Notes under the pieces: generated by a model
Told to the model about the DNA's origin: nothing
What the model saw: the letters and a program-made list of their open reading frames with translations, nothing else
The model's database searches: none
From: Hyphomicrobiales bacterium
GTDB taxonomy: Bacteria > Pseudomonadota > Alphaproteobacteria > Rhizobiales > Beijerinckiaceae
Reading direction: 5' to 3'
Length of the DNA: 64,000 nucleotides
NCBI GenBank assembly: GCA_028290285.1
Contig: JAQGKD010000029.1
Span: forward strand, 1 to 64,000
Made by a program: the position numbers and the translations under genes
Shown here: positions 17,482 through 26,450 of the stretch, one piece after another
Position numbering within the stretch: position 1 is the first letter of the stretch
Layout of the letters: each line of letters starts with the position of its first letter

Positions 17482-18513
17482 ATGCGCATCCGGTGGAATT
17501 TTGGTTTTGCGTACCGCCCCATGCGTCTTTGTGAACTTGTGCCCTTTGTTATCAGTGCGTCGCGCCTTGAAGGCTTGCGGGCGTGTTTTCCTGCGACCCT
17601 CACCTCGCTAGTCTGCCTGGCAGCGGTCGCCGGCTGCGCGCAGGCCCCGGCGGGTCGTCCGGGCTCCAAGGAATATTTCCCATCGTCCGTCTATGGCGCG
17701 GCGAGCCCGCGCGTGGTGGCGGACGGGGAGGCGGTGCCGCGCGGCGGCGGACGCTACCTCGTGGGACGCCCGTACACGGTCGCCGGCCGGATGTATTACC
17801 CGCGCGAGGTCAACGTTGCGACAGCGCAGACCGGCAAGGCATCCTGGTACGGCTCGGCCTTCCACGGTCGCCGCACCGCGAATGGCGAAGTCTACGACAT
17901 GCGTTCTGTCACCGCCGCGCATCCGACCTGGCCGCTGCCGAGCTATGCGCGCGTGACCAATACCAGAAACGGCCGCTCGATGATCGTGCGGGTGAACGAT
18001 CGCGGGCCCTATCACGCCGGGCGCGTGATGGACGTGTCGTCCCGCGTCGCCGATTCTCTCGATTTCAAGCGCTTCGGTACGGCGGAAGTGAAAATCGAAT
18101 ATGTCGGCAAGGCAGGCCTCGCTGGATCTGACGACCAGTTGCTGATGGCGAGCCTGCGGTCGGACGGACGTCCGGCAACGCTCGAGGGCAATCCCGGGAC
18201 ATCGCCCATCATGGTCGCGGAGGCCGAACCCGGGGCTTCGCAAACCACCGTGGTCGCAGCGGCCCCGACTCGCTCGATTTTTCAGGCGCCAGCAGTTTCG
18301 CCAATCCAGGTTGCCGAGGCCACAGCGCCGGAGGAGGCGACGAGCTTCGCCCCAACGACGACCATGCTGCCACTCATGCCGCCTTTGCCGCCCATTCGCC
18401 CGATGTCGCTCGGGGGCTTGCACGGACGTTCGCCCTCGAACGCCCTGAACTATGCCGCGAGCCGGCAGAGCAGAGCATTCTCGGGTCCGTTCGAGACGCT
18501 GAAACTCGATTGA
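17482..18513 (+). CDS. rlpA: RlpA-like septal ring lytic transglycosylase lipoprotein
   Basis: 343 residues. After a hydrophobic leader there is a lipobox (LAAVAGC), so the protein is probably an outer-membrane lipoprotein. The central double-psi beta-barrel is clear: TGKASWYGSAFHGRRTANGE, then RVTNTRNGRSMIVRVNDRGPY and GRVMDVSS. RlpA cleaves glycan strands lacking stem peptides and binds at the division septum. No SPOR domain is visible; the last 100 residues are Pro/Ala-rich. The start could be ATG 17482 or 17521. The next gene is a D,D-carboxypeptidase, as is common in this order. Confidence 0.85.
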   Translation: MRIRWNFGFAYRPMRLCELVPFVISASRLEGLRACFPATLTSLVCLAAVAGCAQAPAGRPGSKEYFPSSVYGAASPRVVADGEAVPRGGGRYLVGRPYTVAGRMYYPREVNVATAQTGKASWYGSAFHGRRTANGEVYDMRSVTAAHPTWPLPSYARVTNTRNGRSMIVRVNDRGPYHAGRVMDVSSRVADSLDFKRFGTAEVKIEYVGKAGLAGSDDQLLMASLRSDGRPATLEGNPGTSPIMVAEAEPGASQTTVVAAAPTRSIFQAPAVSPIQVAEATAPEEATSFAPTTTMLPLMPPLPPIRPMSLGGLHGRSPSNALNYAASRQSRAFSGPFETLKLD

Positions 18514-18661
18514 AGCCTGCCGGGTGGGCCGCGCCTTTGACGCTGAGCGGGGCCCCTGGCGCGCTATGCGCCCGTTGCTTTTGACGTTTCGCCAGTGCAC
18601 AGTCAGGGCTTATCTGGTGCGACTCCCCACTTATCGGGGACATGGCGATTACGGGGCGTTC

Positions 18662-19861
18662 GTGGCTTTCTCCTTCGGGCTTTTGCGGATCGCAACGATC
18701 GTTTTCGCAGGCCTGCTGGCCGCGGCCGGCGTGCCCGAGCGCGCACGGGCTCAGAGCCAGCCTTTTCAAACCAGCGTGCCCAGTGCGATCCTGATGGATG
18801 CGGAGAGCCATTCTGTGCTCTTCGAAAAGAATGCCGACCAGCTCATTTCACCCGCGTCGCTTGCCAAGATCATGACGGCGGAGATCGTCTTTCGTGAATT
18901 GAAGGAAGGGCGGCTGACACTCGACAAGACATTCACCGTTTCCGAAAACGCGTGGCGGCGCGGCGGCGCGATGGCAGGCGGGTCGGCGATGTTCGCCGCC
19001 CTTCACAGCACCATACGTCTGGAAGATCTGCTGCGCGGGCTGATTATCCAGTCCGGCAACGATGCAGCTATCGTGATTGCAGAGGGCATCAGCGGGACAG
19101 AAGAGACCTTTGCCGGGCTCATGAACCGCCGCGCGGCGGAACTCGGCTTCGACAAGATGACCTTCAGGAATTCCTGGGGAAAATACGACCCCGAGGAAAA
19201 GGTGACCGCGCGGCAGATGGCGATGCTGGCCGACCATGTCATCCGCACCTATCCTGAGTATTATCATTTCTTCGGCGAAAAGGAGTTCACCTGGAACAAG
19301 ATCCGCCAGGTGAACCGGAACCCCCTGCTTTTCATGGATCTGGGCGCGGACGGTCTGAAAACCGGCAATGTCGGGGATTCCGGCTATGGGCTCGTCGGCT
19401 CGGCGGTTGAAAACGGCCAGCGCCTGATCGTCGTCGTCATGGGCGCGAAGACGGCGCGCGAGCGGGCGGACGAAGCACGCAAACTGCTGTCCTGGGGCCT
19501 GCGCTCCTTCGAATCCAAGATCGTGTTCGAGCCCGGCGCGGAGATCGGCGCTGCACAGGTTTACGGCGGCGCGAAGCGCAGCGTGCCACTGGTGGCGGAT
19601 GGGCCGGTCAAGCTTCTCGTTCCGCGCGGCTCGGCCGAGCGTTTGATCGCTCAGATCGTTTATCAGGGGCCGCTCATGGCGCCCGTTGCGCGAGGCGCCA
19701 CCGTTGCCAAACTGCGCATCATGCGCGGCAAGACGCTGGCGCTCGAGGCGCCCCTGCAAGCAGCCGAAAGCGTCGAAAATGGAACGCTTTCACAGCGCGC
19801 TATGGATGCGGGTCTGGAACTCGGCCTCGGCCTCTTCCGCAAATACGTGCTGAAAAACTGA
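18662..19861 (+). CDS. D-alanyl-D-alanine carboxypeptidase (PBP5/DacF family)
   Basis: About 399 residues. It trims the terminal D-alanine from peptidoglycan stem peptides in the periplasm. Catalytic motifs are SLAK (in SPASLAKIMT), SGN (QSGNDAA) and KTG (LKTGNVGDSGYG); a PBP5-type C-terminal beta domain and a terminal amphipathic helix follow. I suggest the GTG at 18662, which gives a clean signal peptide ending in RARA. ATG codons at 18524 and 18566 are in frame and would add up to 46 residues. Its stop overlaps the tmk start by one base, so they are co-transcribed. Confidence 0.88.
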   Translation: MAFSFGLLRIATIVFAGLLAAAGVPERARAQSQPFQTSVPSAILMDAESHSVLFEKNADQLISPASLAKIMTAEIVFRELKEGRLTLDKTFTVSENAWRRGGAMAGGSAMFAALHSTIRLEDLLRGLIIQSGNDAAIVIAEGISGTEETFAGLMNRRAAELGFDKMTFRNSWGKYDPEEKVTARQMAMLADHVIRTYPEYYHFFGEKEFTWNKIRQVNRNPLLFMDLGADGLKTGNVGDSGYGLVGSAVENGQRLIVVVMGAKTARERADEARKLLSWGLRSFESKIVFEPGAEIGAAQVYGGAKRSVPLVADGPVKLLVPRGSAERLIAQIVYQGPLMAPVARGATVAKLRIMRGKTLALEAPLQAAESVENGTLSQRAMDAGLELGLGLFRKYVLKN

Positions 19862-20568
19862 TGCCGGCGACTGCGAATAAGGCGCTTGGGCGCTTCATCA
19901 CGTTCGAAGGCGGCGAGGGCGCAGGCAAGTCGACGCAGGTGAAGCGACTCGTCGCGGCCCTTCAGGCGGGCGGTCTTGAGACAGTCGCAACACGGGAGCC
20001 CGGCGGTTCGCCCAATGCCGAGGCACTGCGCAAGGCACTTCTCGCGGGCCTCGTCGCGCCGCTCGGGCCGGCGGCGGAAGCCCTCGTCTTCTCGGCGGCG
20101 CGCATCGATCATCTCGACAATCTCATCCGTCCGGCGCTGGATCGCGGGGCTTTTGTCGTCTGCGACCGCTTTGCGGATTCAACGCGCGCCTATCAGGGCG
20201 CATCGGGCAAATTGTCCGACACGTTCATCGACGGCCTTGAGAAAGTGACCGTCGGCGAAACGCGGCCCGACCTGACCTTCATGCTCGATCTTCCGGCGGA
20301 GGAGGGGCTTGCGCGGGCAGGCAAGCGGCGCGGGGCAGGGAAGGTGGATCGCTTCGAGGCGGAGGACCTGAGCTTCCATCAGGCATTGCGGCAAAGTTTT
20401 CTGGACATCGCGAAGGCACATCCCGAACGATGCGTTGTGATCGACGCTACGCGGCCGGTTGACGCCGTGGCGGCGGATATCTGGCGCGTCGTCGAGAGCC
20501 GGTTGTTCGGCGCGAAGAAGCCAGCTCCCCGGCGGCCGAAGAAGCCGACCGCGAAGGAGACGACATGA
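19861..20568 (+). CDS. tmk: Thymidylate kinase
   Basis: 235 residues. It phosphorylates dTMP to dTDP. The P-loop is FEGGEGAGKST, followed by the TREPGG segment, the DRF (DRY-type) motif in CDRFADSTRAYQG, and a LID with RRGAGKVDRFE. The C-terminus is extended by a Lys/Pro-rich tail (KKPAPRRPKKPTAKE), which is not part of the fold. It sits in the conserved order carboxypeptidase-tmk-holB-metG, overlapping both neighbours. Confidence 0.95.
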   Translation: MPATANKALGRFITFEGGEGAGKSTQVKRLVAALQAGGLETVATREPGGSPNAEALRKALLAGLVAPLGPAAEALVFSAARIDHLDNLIRPALDRGAFVVCDRFADSTRAYQGASGKLSDTFIDGLEKVTVGETRPDLTFMLDLPAEEGLARAGKRRGAGKVDRFEAEDLSFHQALRQSFLDIAKAHPERCVVIDATRPVDAVAADIWRVVESRLFGAKKPAPRRPKKPTAKETT

Positions 20569-21647
20569 AGCGCGCCCGCGACGACGCAGCGGTTCCCGAA
20601 AGCGACCGCTTTCTGGACGCCCCGCATCCGCGCGACACAGAGCGGCTGTTCGGCCATGACGCGGCGCAGGCGCGGCTGCTCGATGCCTATCGCTCGAACC
20701 GCCTGCCGCAGGCCTGGATCATCGGCGGGCGCGAGGGCATTGGCAAGGCGACGCTGGCCTGGCACTTCGCCCGTTTCGTGCTGGCATATCCCAATGTAAA
20801 CAGCGCCGAGGTGCGCCATGCTCAGGATCTCTCCGTGCCACCGGATCACCCCGTGGCGCGGCGGATCTCCTCGCTCTCCCATGGCGACCTGACGCTGACG
20901 CGGCGCGAATGGGATCCGAAGAGCAAAAAGCTCTTCACGGAAATCCGCGCACCCGACGTGCGGCGCCTGATCGATCTATTCCGGCAGGCGGCGGGGGAGG
21001 GCGGCTGGAGGATCTCCCTTCTCGACAGCGCCGACGACCTCAACAAGACCAGCGCCAATGCATTGCTGAAGCTCATCGAGGAGCCCCCGTCGCGGTCCCT
21101 CTTCTTGATGGTCGCCCACCGCCCGGCCTATGTGCTGCCCACAATCCGCTCGCGGTCGCGAATGCTGCACCTCGAGCCTCTGCAGCCGACCGATGTCGTT
21201 CGCGCCATGAAACAGGCGGGAGAACCGTGGTCGCGCGCGACGGTGGACGATCTGACGGCTGCGGCGGAGCGGGGGCAGGGCTCCGTACGAGAGGCCATGC
21301 GCCTGCTCGACGGCAAGGGCCTTGCTCTCGCCCGGCGCCTTGAGGCCTTGCTCGCACGCCTGCCCGATGTGGACTGGGTGGAAGTGCACGACCTGGCCGA
21401 TATTCTCGTCGGCCGCGACGGGCAGGAGGATTTCGAGACGACGCTGACCACCGTCTTCGACTGGATCGACGCCACGGTGCGCAGGGCCTCGGCCGGGTCG
21501 CCGGCCAGTCTTGCGCCCTACGCCGAGGTATGGGAGAAGATCGCCGCGTCCGCGCGCGAAACGGAGGCCTATAATCTCGACAGAAGGCCGCTTATCCTGT
21601 CGATATTCGCCGGCCTCGCCGCCGCCGCGCGCGCCGCTCGTGCGTGA
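20565..21647 (+). CDS. holB: DNA polymerase III subunit delta'
   Basis: 360 residues. This clamp-loader subunit of the AAA+ fold shows IIGGREGIGKATLAWHFARF (a modified P-loop), then LLDSADDLNKTSANALLKLIEEPP and RSRSRMLHLEPL. These segments are typical of the delta' and DnaX group. The four-cysteine zinc module found in DnaX is absent, as expected for HolB. It overlaps tmk by 4 bases (ATGA) and is followed after 30 bases by metG. Confidence 0.92.
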   Translation: MKRARDDAAVPESDRFLDAPHPRDTERLFGHDAAQARLLDAYRSNRLPQAWIIGGREGIGKATLAWHFARFVLAYPNVNSAEVRHAQDLSVPPDHPVARRISSLSHGDLTLTRREWDPKSKKLFTEIRAPDVRRLIDLFRQAAGEGGWRISLLDSADDLNKTSANALLKLIEEPPSRSLFLMVAHRPAYVLPTIRSRSRMLHLEPLQPTDVVRAMKQAGEPWSRATVDDLTAAAERGQGSVREAMRLLDGKGLALARRLEALLARLPDVDWVEVHDLADILVGRDGQEDFETTLTTVFDWIDATVRRASAGSPASLAPYAEVWEKIAASARETEAYNLDRRPLILSIFAGLAAAARAARA

Positions 21648-21677
21648 TGGCGCGCCGAAACACGGACAGGATTTTCG

Positions 21678-23240
21678 ATGGCCGCGCGCCAGACCTTCTA
21701 CATCACGACTGCGATTCCCTACGCCAATGGCGCGCCGCATATCGGGCATGCCTATGAGCGCATCGCCACCGATGCGATTGCGCGGTTCAACCGGCTTGAC
21801 GGTCGCGATGTCCTGTTTGTCACCGGCATGGACGAGCATGGCCTGAAGATGCAGCAGACGGCCATCCGCGAGGGCATCACCCCCCAGGCGCTGGCCGACC
21901 GCACAGCCGCGCAGTTCGAAGCCATGGGCGAGAAGCTCGACGCGCGCGCCGACGATATCGTACGCACGACGCAGCCCCGCCACCGCGCCGCAGCCCAGGA
22001 AATCTGGGAGCGCATGAAGGCGCGCGGCGACATCTACCTGTCGAAATATTCGGGCTGGTACTCGGTGCGCGACGAAGCCTATTTCGACGAGAGCGAACTG
22101 ACGATCCGCGACGACAAGCGCTATGCCCCCACCGGCACGCCCGTCGAATGGGTCGAGGAGGAGAGCTATTTCTTCAAGCTCTCCGCCTATGCGGAGCGAC
22201 TGCTCGCGCATTACGAGGCGCATCCGGACTTTGTCACGCCCGACAAATACCGCAACGAGATCGTCGCCTTCGTGAAGCGCGGGCTGAACGACCTGTCGAT
22301 CAGCCGCACGACCTTCGACTGGGGCGTTCCCGTGCCGGGCGATCAGAGGCACGTCATGTATGTGTGGGTAGATGCGCTCACCAATTACATCACGGGTACT
22401 GGCTTCCCGGATGCGGGCGCGGAGCGTGCGCGGTTCTGGCCCGCCGATGCGCACGTGATCGGCAAGGACATCACGCGCTTTCACGCGGTCTACTGGCCGG
22501 CCTTCCTGATGTCGGCGGGGATCGACTTGCCGAAGCAGATCGTGGTGCACGGGTTCCTGTTCAACCGCGGCGAGAAGATGTCGAAGTCGGTCGGCAATGT
22601 GATCGACCCCTTCACGCTGGCCGATCATTATGGTGTCGATCAGCTTCGCTATTTCTTCCTGCGCGAAGTGCCGTTCGGACAGGACGGCAATTATTCGCAT
22701 GAAGCGATCGTGAATCGCATCAATGCAGATCTCGCCAACGATCTCGGCAATCTCGCGCAGCGCTCCTTGTCCATGATCGCGAAGAACTGCGATGCGCGCG
22801 TTCCCGAGCCCGGCGTATTCACCGAGGCCGATGTCACGATCCTCGAAGATGCCTATGGGCTCGCGGACAAGGCGCGCATTGCCATGAACGATTTCGCGCT
22901 GCACCAGATGCTGGCCGAGATCTGGCGCGTCGTCTCGGAAGCCAATCGCTATTTCGCGTCCGAAGAGCCGTGGATCAAGCGCAAGACCGACCCGGCGCGC
23001 ATGGCCACCGTCCTCTATGTCACGGCGGAAGTGCTGCGCAACGTGGCCATTCTCGCGCAGCCGGTGATCCCGAGCGCCATGCGCAAGCTGCTCGATCTGC
23101 TGTGCATCGATGCGGCATCGCGCGACTTCGCCCATACTGGGGCAGGCTTTCCGCTGATCGCGGGCACGGAACTCCCGGCGCCCGCGCCGATCTTTCCACG
23201 CTATGTCGAGCCAGAAAGCGCCGAGGGGAGCAAGGCCTGA
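21678..23240 (+). CDS. metG: Methionine--tRNA ligase
   Basis: 520 residues. The class I synthetase motifs are present: HIGH as [10 protein letters not shown] near residue 20, and KMSKS as [15 protein letters not shown] near residue 300. The connective-peptide region ([14 protein letters not shown]) lacks zinc-binding cysteines. There is no C-terminal EMAP-type tRNA-binding domain, which matches the short form found in many alphaproteobacteria. It lies in the housekeeping run after holB, and its stop overlaps the tatD start. Confidence 0.95.
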   Translation: MAARQTFYITTAIPYANGAPHIGHAYERIATDAIARFNRLDGRDVLFVTGMDEHGLKMQQTAIREGITPQALADRTAAQFEAMGEKLDARADDIVRTTQPRHRAAAQEIWERMKARGDIYLSKYSGWYSVRDEAYFDESELTIRDDKRYAPTGTPVEWVEEESYFFKLSAYAERLLAHYEAHPDFVTPDKYRNEIVAFVKRGLNDLSISRTTFDWGVPVPGDQRHVMYVWVDALTNYITGTGFPDAGAERARFWPADAHVIGKDITRFHAVYWPAFLMSAGIDLPKQIVVHGFLFNRGEKMSKSVGNVIDPFTLADHYGVDQLRYFFLREVPFGQDGNYSHEAIVNRINADLANDLGNLAQRSLSMIAKNCDARVPEPGVFTEADVTILEDAYGLADKARIAMNDFALHQMLAEIWRVVSEANRYFASEEPWIKRKTDPARMATVLYVTAEVLRNVAILAQPVIPSAMRKLLDLLCIDAASRDFAHTGAGFPLIAGTELPAPAPIFPRYVEPESAEGSKA

Positions 23241-24037
23241 TGCTGATCGACAGCCATTGCCATCTCGACTTCCCGGACTTCGCGCCGGAGCGCGACGCCG
23301 TCGTGGAGCGGGCGCGGGCGGCTGGCGTCGGGCGTCTGATCACGATCTCGACGCATGTCGCGCGCTACGACAACTATCGCGCTATCGCGGACGCCTACGA
23401 CAATGTGTGGTTCACGGTGGGCACCCATCCGCATCAGGCGCATGAGGAGCCCGACGTTCCGGTCAGTCGCCTGGTCGAACTCGCCGGCCATCCGCGTTGC
23501 ATCGGCATCGGCGAAGCCGGGCTCGATTATCATTACGACCGCAGCCCGCGCGACGTCGCCGCGCAGGTGTTTCGCAGGCATATCGCAGCGGCGCGCGAGA
23601 CAGGACTGCCGCTTGTCATCCACGCCCGCGACGCCGACGACGATGTTGCCGCAATCCTGCGCGAGGAAATGGGGAAGGGGGCTTTCAAGGCCCTGCTCCA
23701 TTGCTTCACAGCCTCGCGCGCGCTCGCGGAAACCGGCCTCGAACTCGGGCTCTACGTTTCCTTCTCGGGCGTCATCACCTTCAAGAATTCGCAAGCCCTG
23801 CGCGACATCGCCCGCGATGTCCCGCTCGACCGGTTGCTGGTGGAAACCGACGCGCCATTCCTGGCGCCGGTGCCTTATCGCGGCAAGCGTAACGAGCCGG
23901 CCTATGTCGCCTCGACTGCCGCCGTTCTGGCGGACGTGAAAGGCGTCAGCGCCGAGCAATTGGCGCAGGCCACGACGGCCAATGTGCTTCGGCTGTTCTC
24001 CAAAATGCCGCCCATCGAAACGACGGCGGCCGCATGA
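23240..24037 (+). CDS. TatD family metal-dependent hydrolase (DNase)
   Basis: 265 residues forming a TIM-barrel amidohydrolase fold. Metal-ligand motifs are DSHCHLDF at the N-terminus, GEAGLDYHYD, HARDADDD, LHCFTAS and ETDAPFLAP. TatD proteins are 3'-5' exonucleases acting on damaged DNA or RNA. The ATG at 23240 overlaps the metG stop by one base, and its own stop overlaps the next gene (ATGA). The metG-tatD-MBL order is conserved in related genomes. Confidence 0.92.
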   Translation: MLIDSHCHLDFPDFAPERDAVVERARAAGVGRLITISTHVARYDNYRAIADAYDNVWFTVGTHPHQAHEEPDVPVSRLVELAGHPRCIGIGEAGLDYHYDRSPRDVAAQVFRRHIAAARETGLPLVIHARDADDDVAAILREEMGKGAFKALLHCFTASRALAETGLELGLYVSFSGVITFKNSQALRDIARDVPLDRLLVETDAPFLAPVPYRGKRNEPAYVASTAAVLADVKGVSAEQLAQATTANVLRLFSKMPPIETTAAA

Positions 24038-24828
24038 GCTTTGCGATTACCATCCTCGGTTGTGGCTCGTCTGGCGGCGTTCCTCGGGTCGGCGGCGATT
24101 GGGGAGCTTGCGACAGAGCCAACCCGAAGAACCGGCGGCGCCGCTGCTCCATTCTTGTGGAGCGCGCGCAGGGCGATGCGCGCACGGTTGTGCTGGTCGA
24201 CACCTCGCCCGACCTGCGCGAGCAATTGCTGGGCGCGGAGGTGACGCGGCTCGACGGCATTCTCATGACGCATGCCCATGCGGACCATACGCACGGCATC
24301 GACGATGTGCGGCCGCTCGTCATCTCGATGCGCAAGCGGATCGAGATCTTCATGGACGAGCCGACCGCAGCCGATATGCGGGTGAAGTTCGCCTATGTCT
24401 TCGAGACGCCTGAGGGCAGCCAATATCCCCCGCTGCTCGACGAGCGCGCTCTGACGCCGGGCCACCGTGCCGTCATCAAGGGGCCGGGCGGTCCAATCGA
24501 GAGCATGCCGTTCCGGCTCGAACATGGCGAGATCGACGCGCTCGGCTTCCGTTTCGGCGACGTGGCCTATACGCCCGACGTGAGCGCCGTGCCGCGAGAC
24601 AGCTGGCGCTTTCTCGAAGGACTCGATATCTGGATCATAGATGCCCTGCGCTACACACGCCATCCCAGCCATTTGTCCCTGGGCGAATCGCTCGACCTGA
24701 TCCGGCAGCTGAAGCCGCGCCGGGCGATCGTGACCAATCTGCACACTGACCTCGATTTCGAGCGGCTGCGGCAGGAACTGCCTGAAAACGTTGAGCCTGC
24801 CTACGACGGGATGCGGATCACGTTCTGA
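24034..24828 (+). CDS. MBL-fold metallo-hydrolase (PhnP-like)
   Basis: 264 residues. The metal site THAHADHTHGIDD is the metallo-beta-lactamase HxHxDH motif. The N-terminus GCGSSGGVPRVGGDWGAC, with a CSILVE segment, resembles PhnP-type phosphodiesterases acting on cyclic phosphates. No phn genes are nearby, so the substrate is unknown. It is the last gene of the dacF-like/tmk/holB/metG/tatD run. Confidence 0.85.
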   Translation: MSFAITILGCGSSGGVPRVGGDWGACDRANPKNRRRRCSILVERAQGDARTVVLVDTSPDLREQLLGAEVTRLDGILMTHAHADHTHGIDDVRPLVISMRKRIEIFMDEPTAADMRVKFAYVFETPEGSQYPPLLDERALTPGHRAVIKGPGGPIESMPFRLEHGEIDALGFRFGDVAYTPDVSAVPRDSWRFLEGLDIWIIDALRYTRHPSHLSLGESLDLIRQLKPRRAIVTNLHTDLDFERLRQELPENVEPAYDGMRITF

Positions 24829-24882
24829 ACGGGCAGGGCTCGTCACCGCGTCACCTAGGCTTCGCGGGCTGCATGCGCTAGG

Positions 24883-26226
24883 GTGCGAACCTTCACAGAA
24901 GGAGCCCGAAAGAAGGGCGTTTGCCTCCCCTTGTTCGAATTAGCGGTCGCCGCGCTTTTGATAGCGCTGAACGGTGTTTTTGCAGTTTCGGAACTCGCGC
25001 TGGTTTCCGCGCGCGCCTCGCGTCTGAGGGTTTTGGCCGAAGGAGGCCGCCGAGGCGCGCGCACGGCCTTGAACCTCGCCGAAAACCCGGGCAAATTTCT
25101 GTCGACGGTTCAGATTGGCATCACGCTCATCGGCGTCCTCGCGGGTGCGTTCTCAGGCGCCGCGCTGGGTGCCGATCTCGTCGAAATCCTGCGCGCACGC
25201 GACGTGCCTCCATGGATCGCGGACCCCCTGGGCTACGGGCTGGTGATCAGCGCCATCACCTATCTATCTGTTGTAATTGGAGAACTGGTCCCAAAACAGC
25301 TCGCCTTGCGCAATCCGGAGGCGATTGCCTGCGCGGTGGCTCCCGGAATGCTGCTGCTATCCCGGATCGGCGCTCCCATCGTCTGGCTGCTCGATGCTTC
25401 GTCGCGCCTGATCTTCGGCCTGCTCGGGCTCGGCGAAGCCCCGGCCAGCGCCGTGACCGAAGAAGAGATCAAGAACATGGTCGAGGAAGCGACGAGCGCA
25501 GGCATCATCGAAGTGGACGAGCGCCGGATGATCTCAGGCGTGCTGCGCCTGGGAGATCGTGCCGTGCGCGCTGTCATGACGCCGCGCACCGATGTCGACT
25601 GGATCGACCTGGCCGACGACGACGAGCATATCCGGGCAAAGCTGATCCAGACGACTCATTCGCGCCTGCCTGTGGGCGAAGGATCTTCGGACAATATCGT
25701 GGGCATTATCCAGTTGCGTGACCTTTTGCCGGCTTACATGCGTGGCGACCACGTCGACTTGAGATCCTTCGTTCGCGCAGCGCCCGTGGTGCCGGACCGG
25801 ATCGACGCGCTGGAGGCGCTGAACGTCCTGCGCGAGGCTCTGGTGCCGATTGCGCTCGTCCATGACGAATACGGCCATTTCGAAGGCCTGGTGACGCCAG
25901 CCGACATTCTCGACGCCATCGCAGGCGCCTTCAAGTCGGACGACGATACGGCAGAGCCGGAGGCCGTCGAGCGCGAGGATGGAAGCTGGCTGCTGGCCGG
26001 CTGGATGCCCGTGGACGAGATGTCGGACCAGCTCGGCATCAACCTGCCGCGCACGCGCGAATATGAGACCGTGGCCGGACTGGTCATCGACAAGCTGCAC
26101 CATCTGCCGGCCACGGGAGAGTATATCGAGACGCTCGGCTGGCGCTTCGAGGTCGTGGATCTGGACGGTCGCAGGATCGACAAGGTGCTGGCGCGCAAGC
26201 TGGAGGATGCTGAAGCGGACGGCTGA
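24883..26226 (+). CDS. Hemolysin/CNNM-CorC family membrane protein
   Basis: 447 residues. An N-terminal DUF21 membrane domain (about 15-200: LFELAVAALLIALNGVFAVSE, then hydrophobic segments to LIFGLLGLG) is followed by a CBS pair and a C-terminal CorC/HlyC transporter-associated domain (DGSWLLAGWMPVDEM onward). CNNM/CorC proteins are linked to magnesium and cobalt efflux. The start is uncertain. A GTG at 24883 gives this length, while a TTG at 24931 directly before the first helix is also possible. Older names such as hemolysin are not supported by function. Confidence 0.88.
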   Translation: MRTFTEGARKKGVCLPLFELAVAALLIALNGVFAVSELALVSARASRLRVLAEGGRRGARTALNLAENPGKFLSTVQIGITLIGVLAGAFSGAALGADLVEILRARDVPPWIADPLGYGLVISAITYLSVVIGELVPKQLALRNPEAIACAVAPGMLLLSRIGAPIVWLLDASSRLIFGLLGLGEAPASAVTEEEIKNMVEEATSAGIIEVDERRMISGVLRLGDRAVRAVMTPRTDVDWIDLADDDEHIRAKLIQTTHSRLPVGEGSSDNIVGIIQLRDLLPAYMRGDHVDLRSFVRAAPVVPDRIDALEALNVLREALVPIALVHDEYGHFEGLVTPADILDAIAGAFKSDDDTAEPEAVEREDGSWLLAGWMPVDEMSDQLGINLPRTREYETVAGLVIDKLHHLPATGEYIETLGWRFEVVDLDGRRIDKVLARKLEDAEADG

Positions 26227-26388
26227 TGTGGACGATGCCGGGTCGCCTGGCCGAAGCTGATTTTCATCGAGATTTCAAGCGCAAGCGTTTCGCGCGGCCT
26301 TCCGGGTCAGAGATTAGGTTCCATAATATACCTTATGCGAATATCCTGTGTCCCAGCGCCCAAAGCCCCCGCCAATACCCCCGGAGTG

Positions 26389-26412
26389 AAAAAACCGGCG
26401 TCTTGCGCACCG
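26389..26412 (-). terminator. Possible rho-independent terminator of the pbpC transcript
   Basis: On the minus strand CGGTG and CGCCG pair (one G-T wobble) around CGCAAGA, followed by GTTTTTT. It lies about 40 bases after the pbpC stop. The stem is short, so the call is weak. Confidence 0.35.
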
Positions 26413-26450
26413 CGCGCTGAAGCGGATCGGCGGCGGCCGGCGCTCGAAAG

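Noticed and set aside
20976-23135. 719-codon minus-strand open frame across holB and metG
   Set aside because: It spans two real genes and their junction, with a low-complexity His/Arg-rich product.
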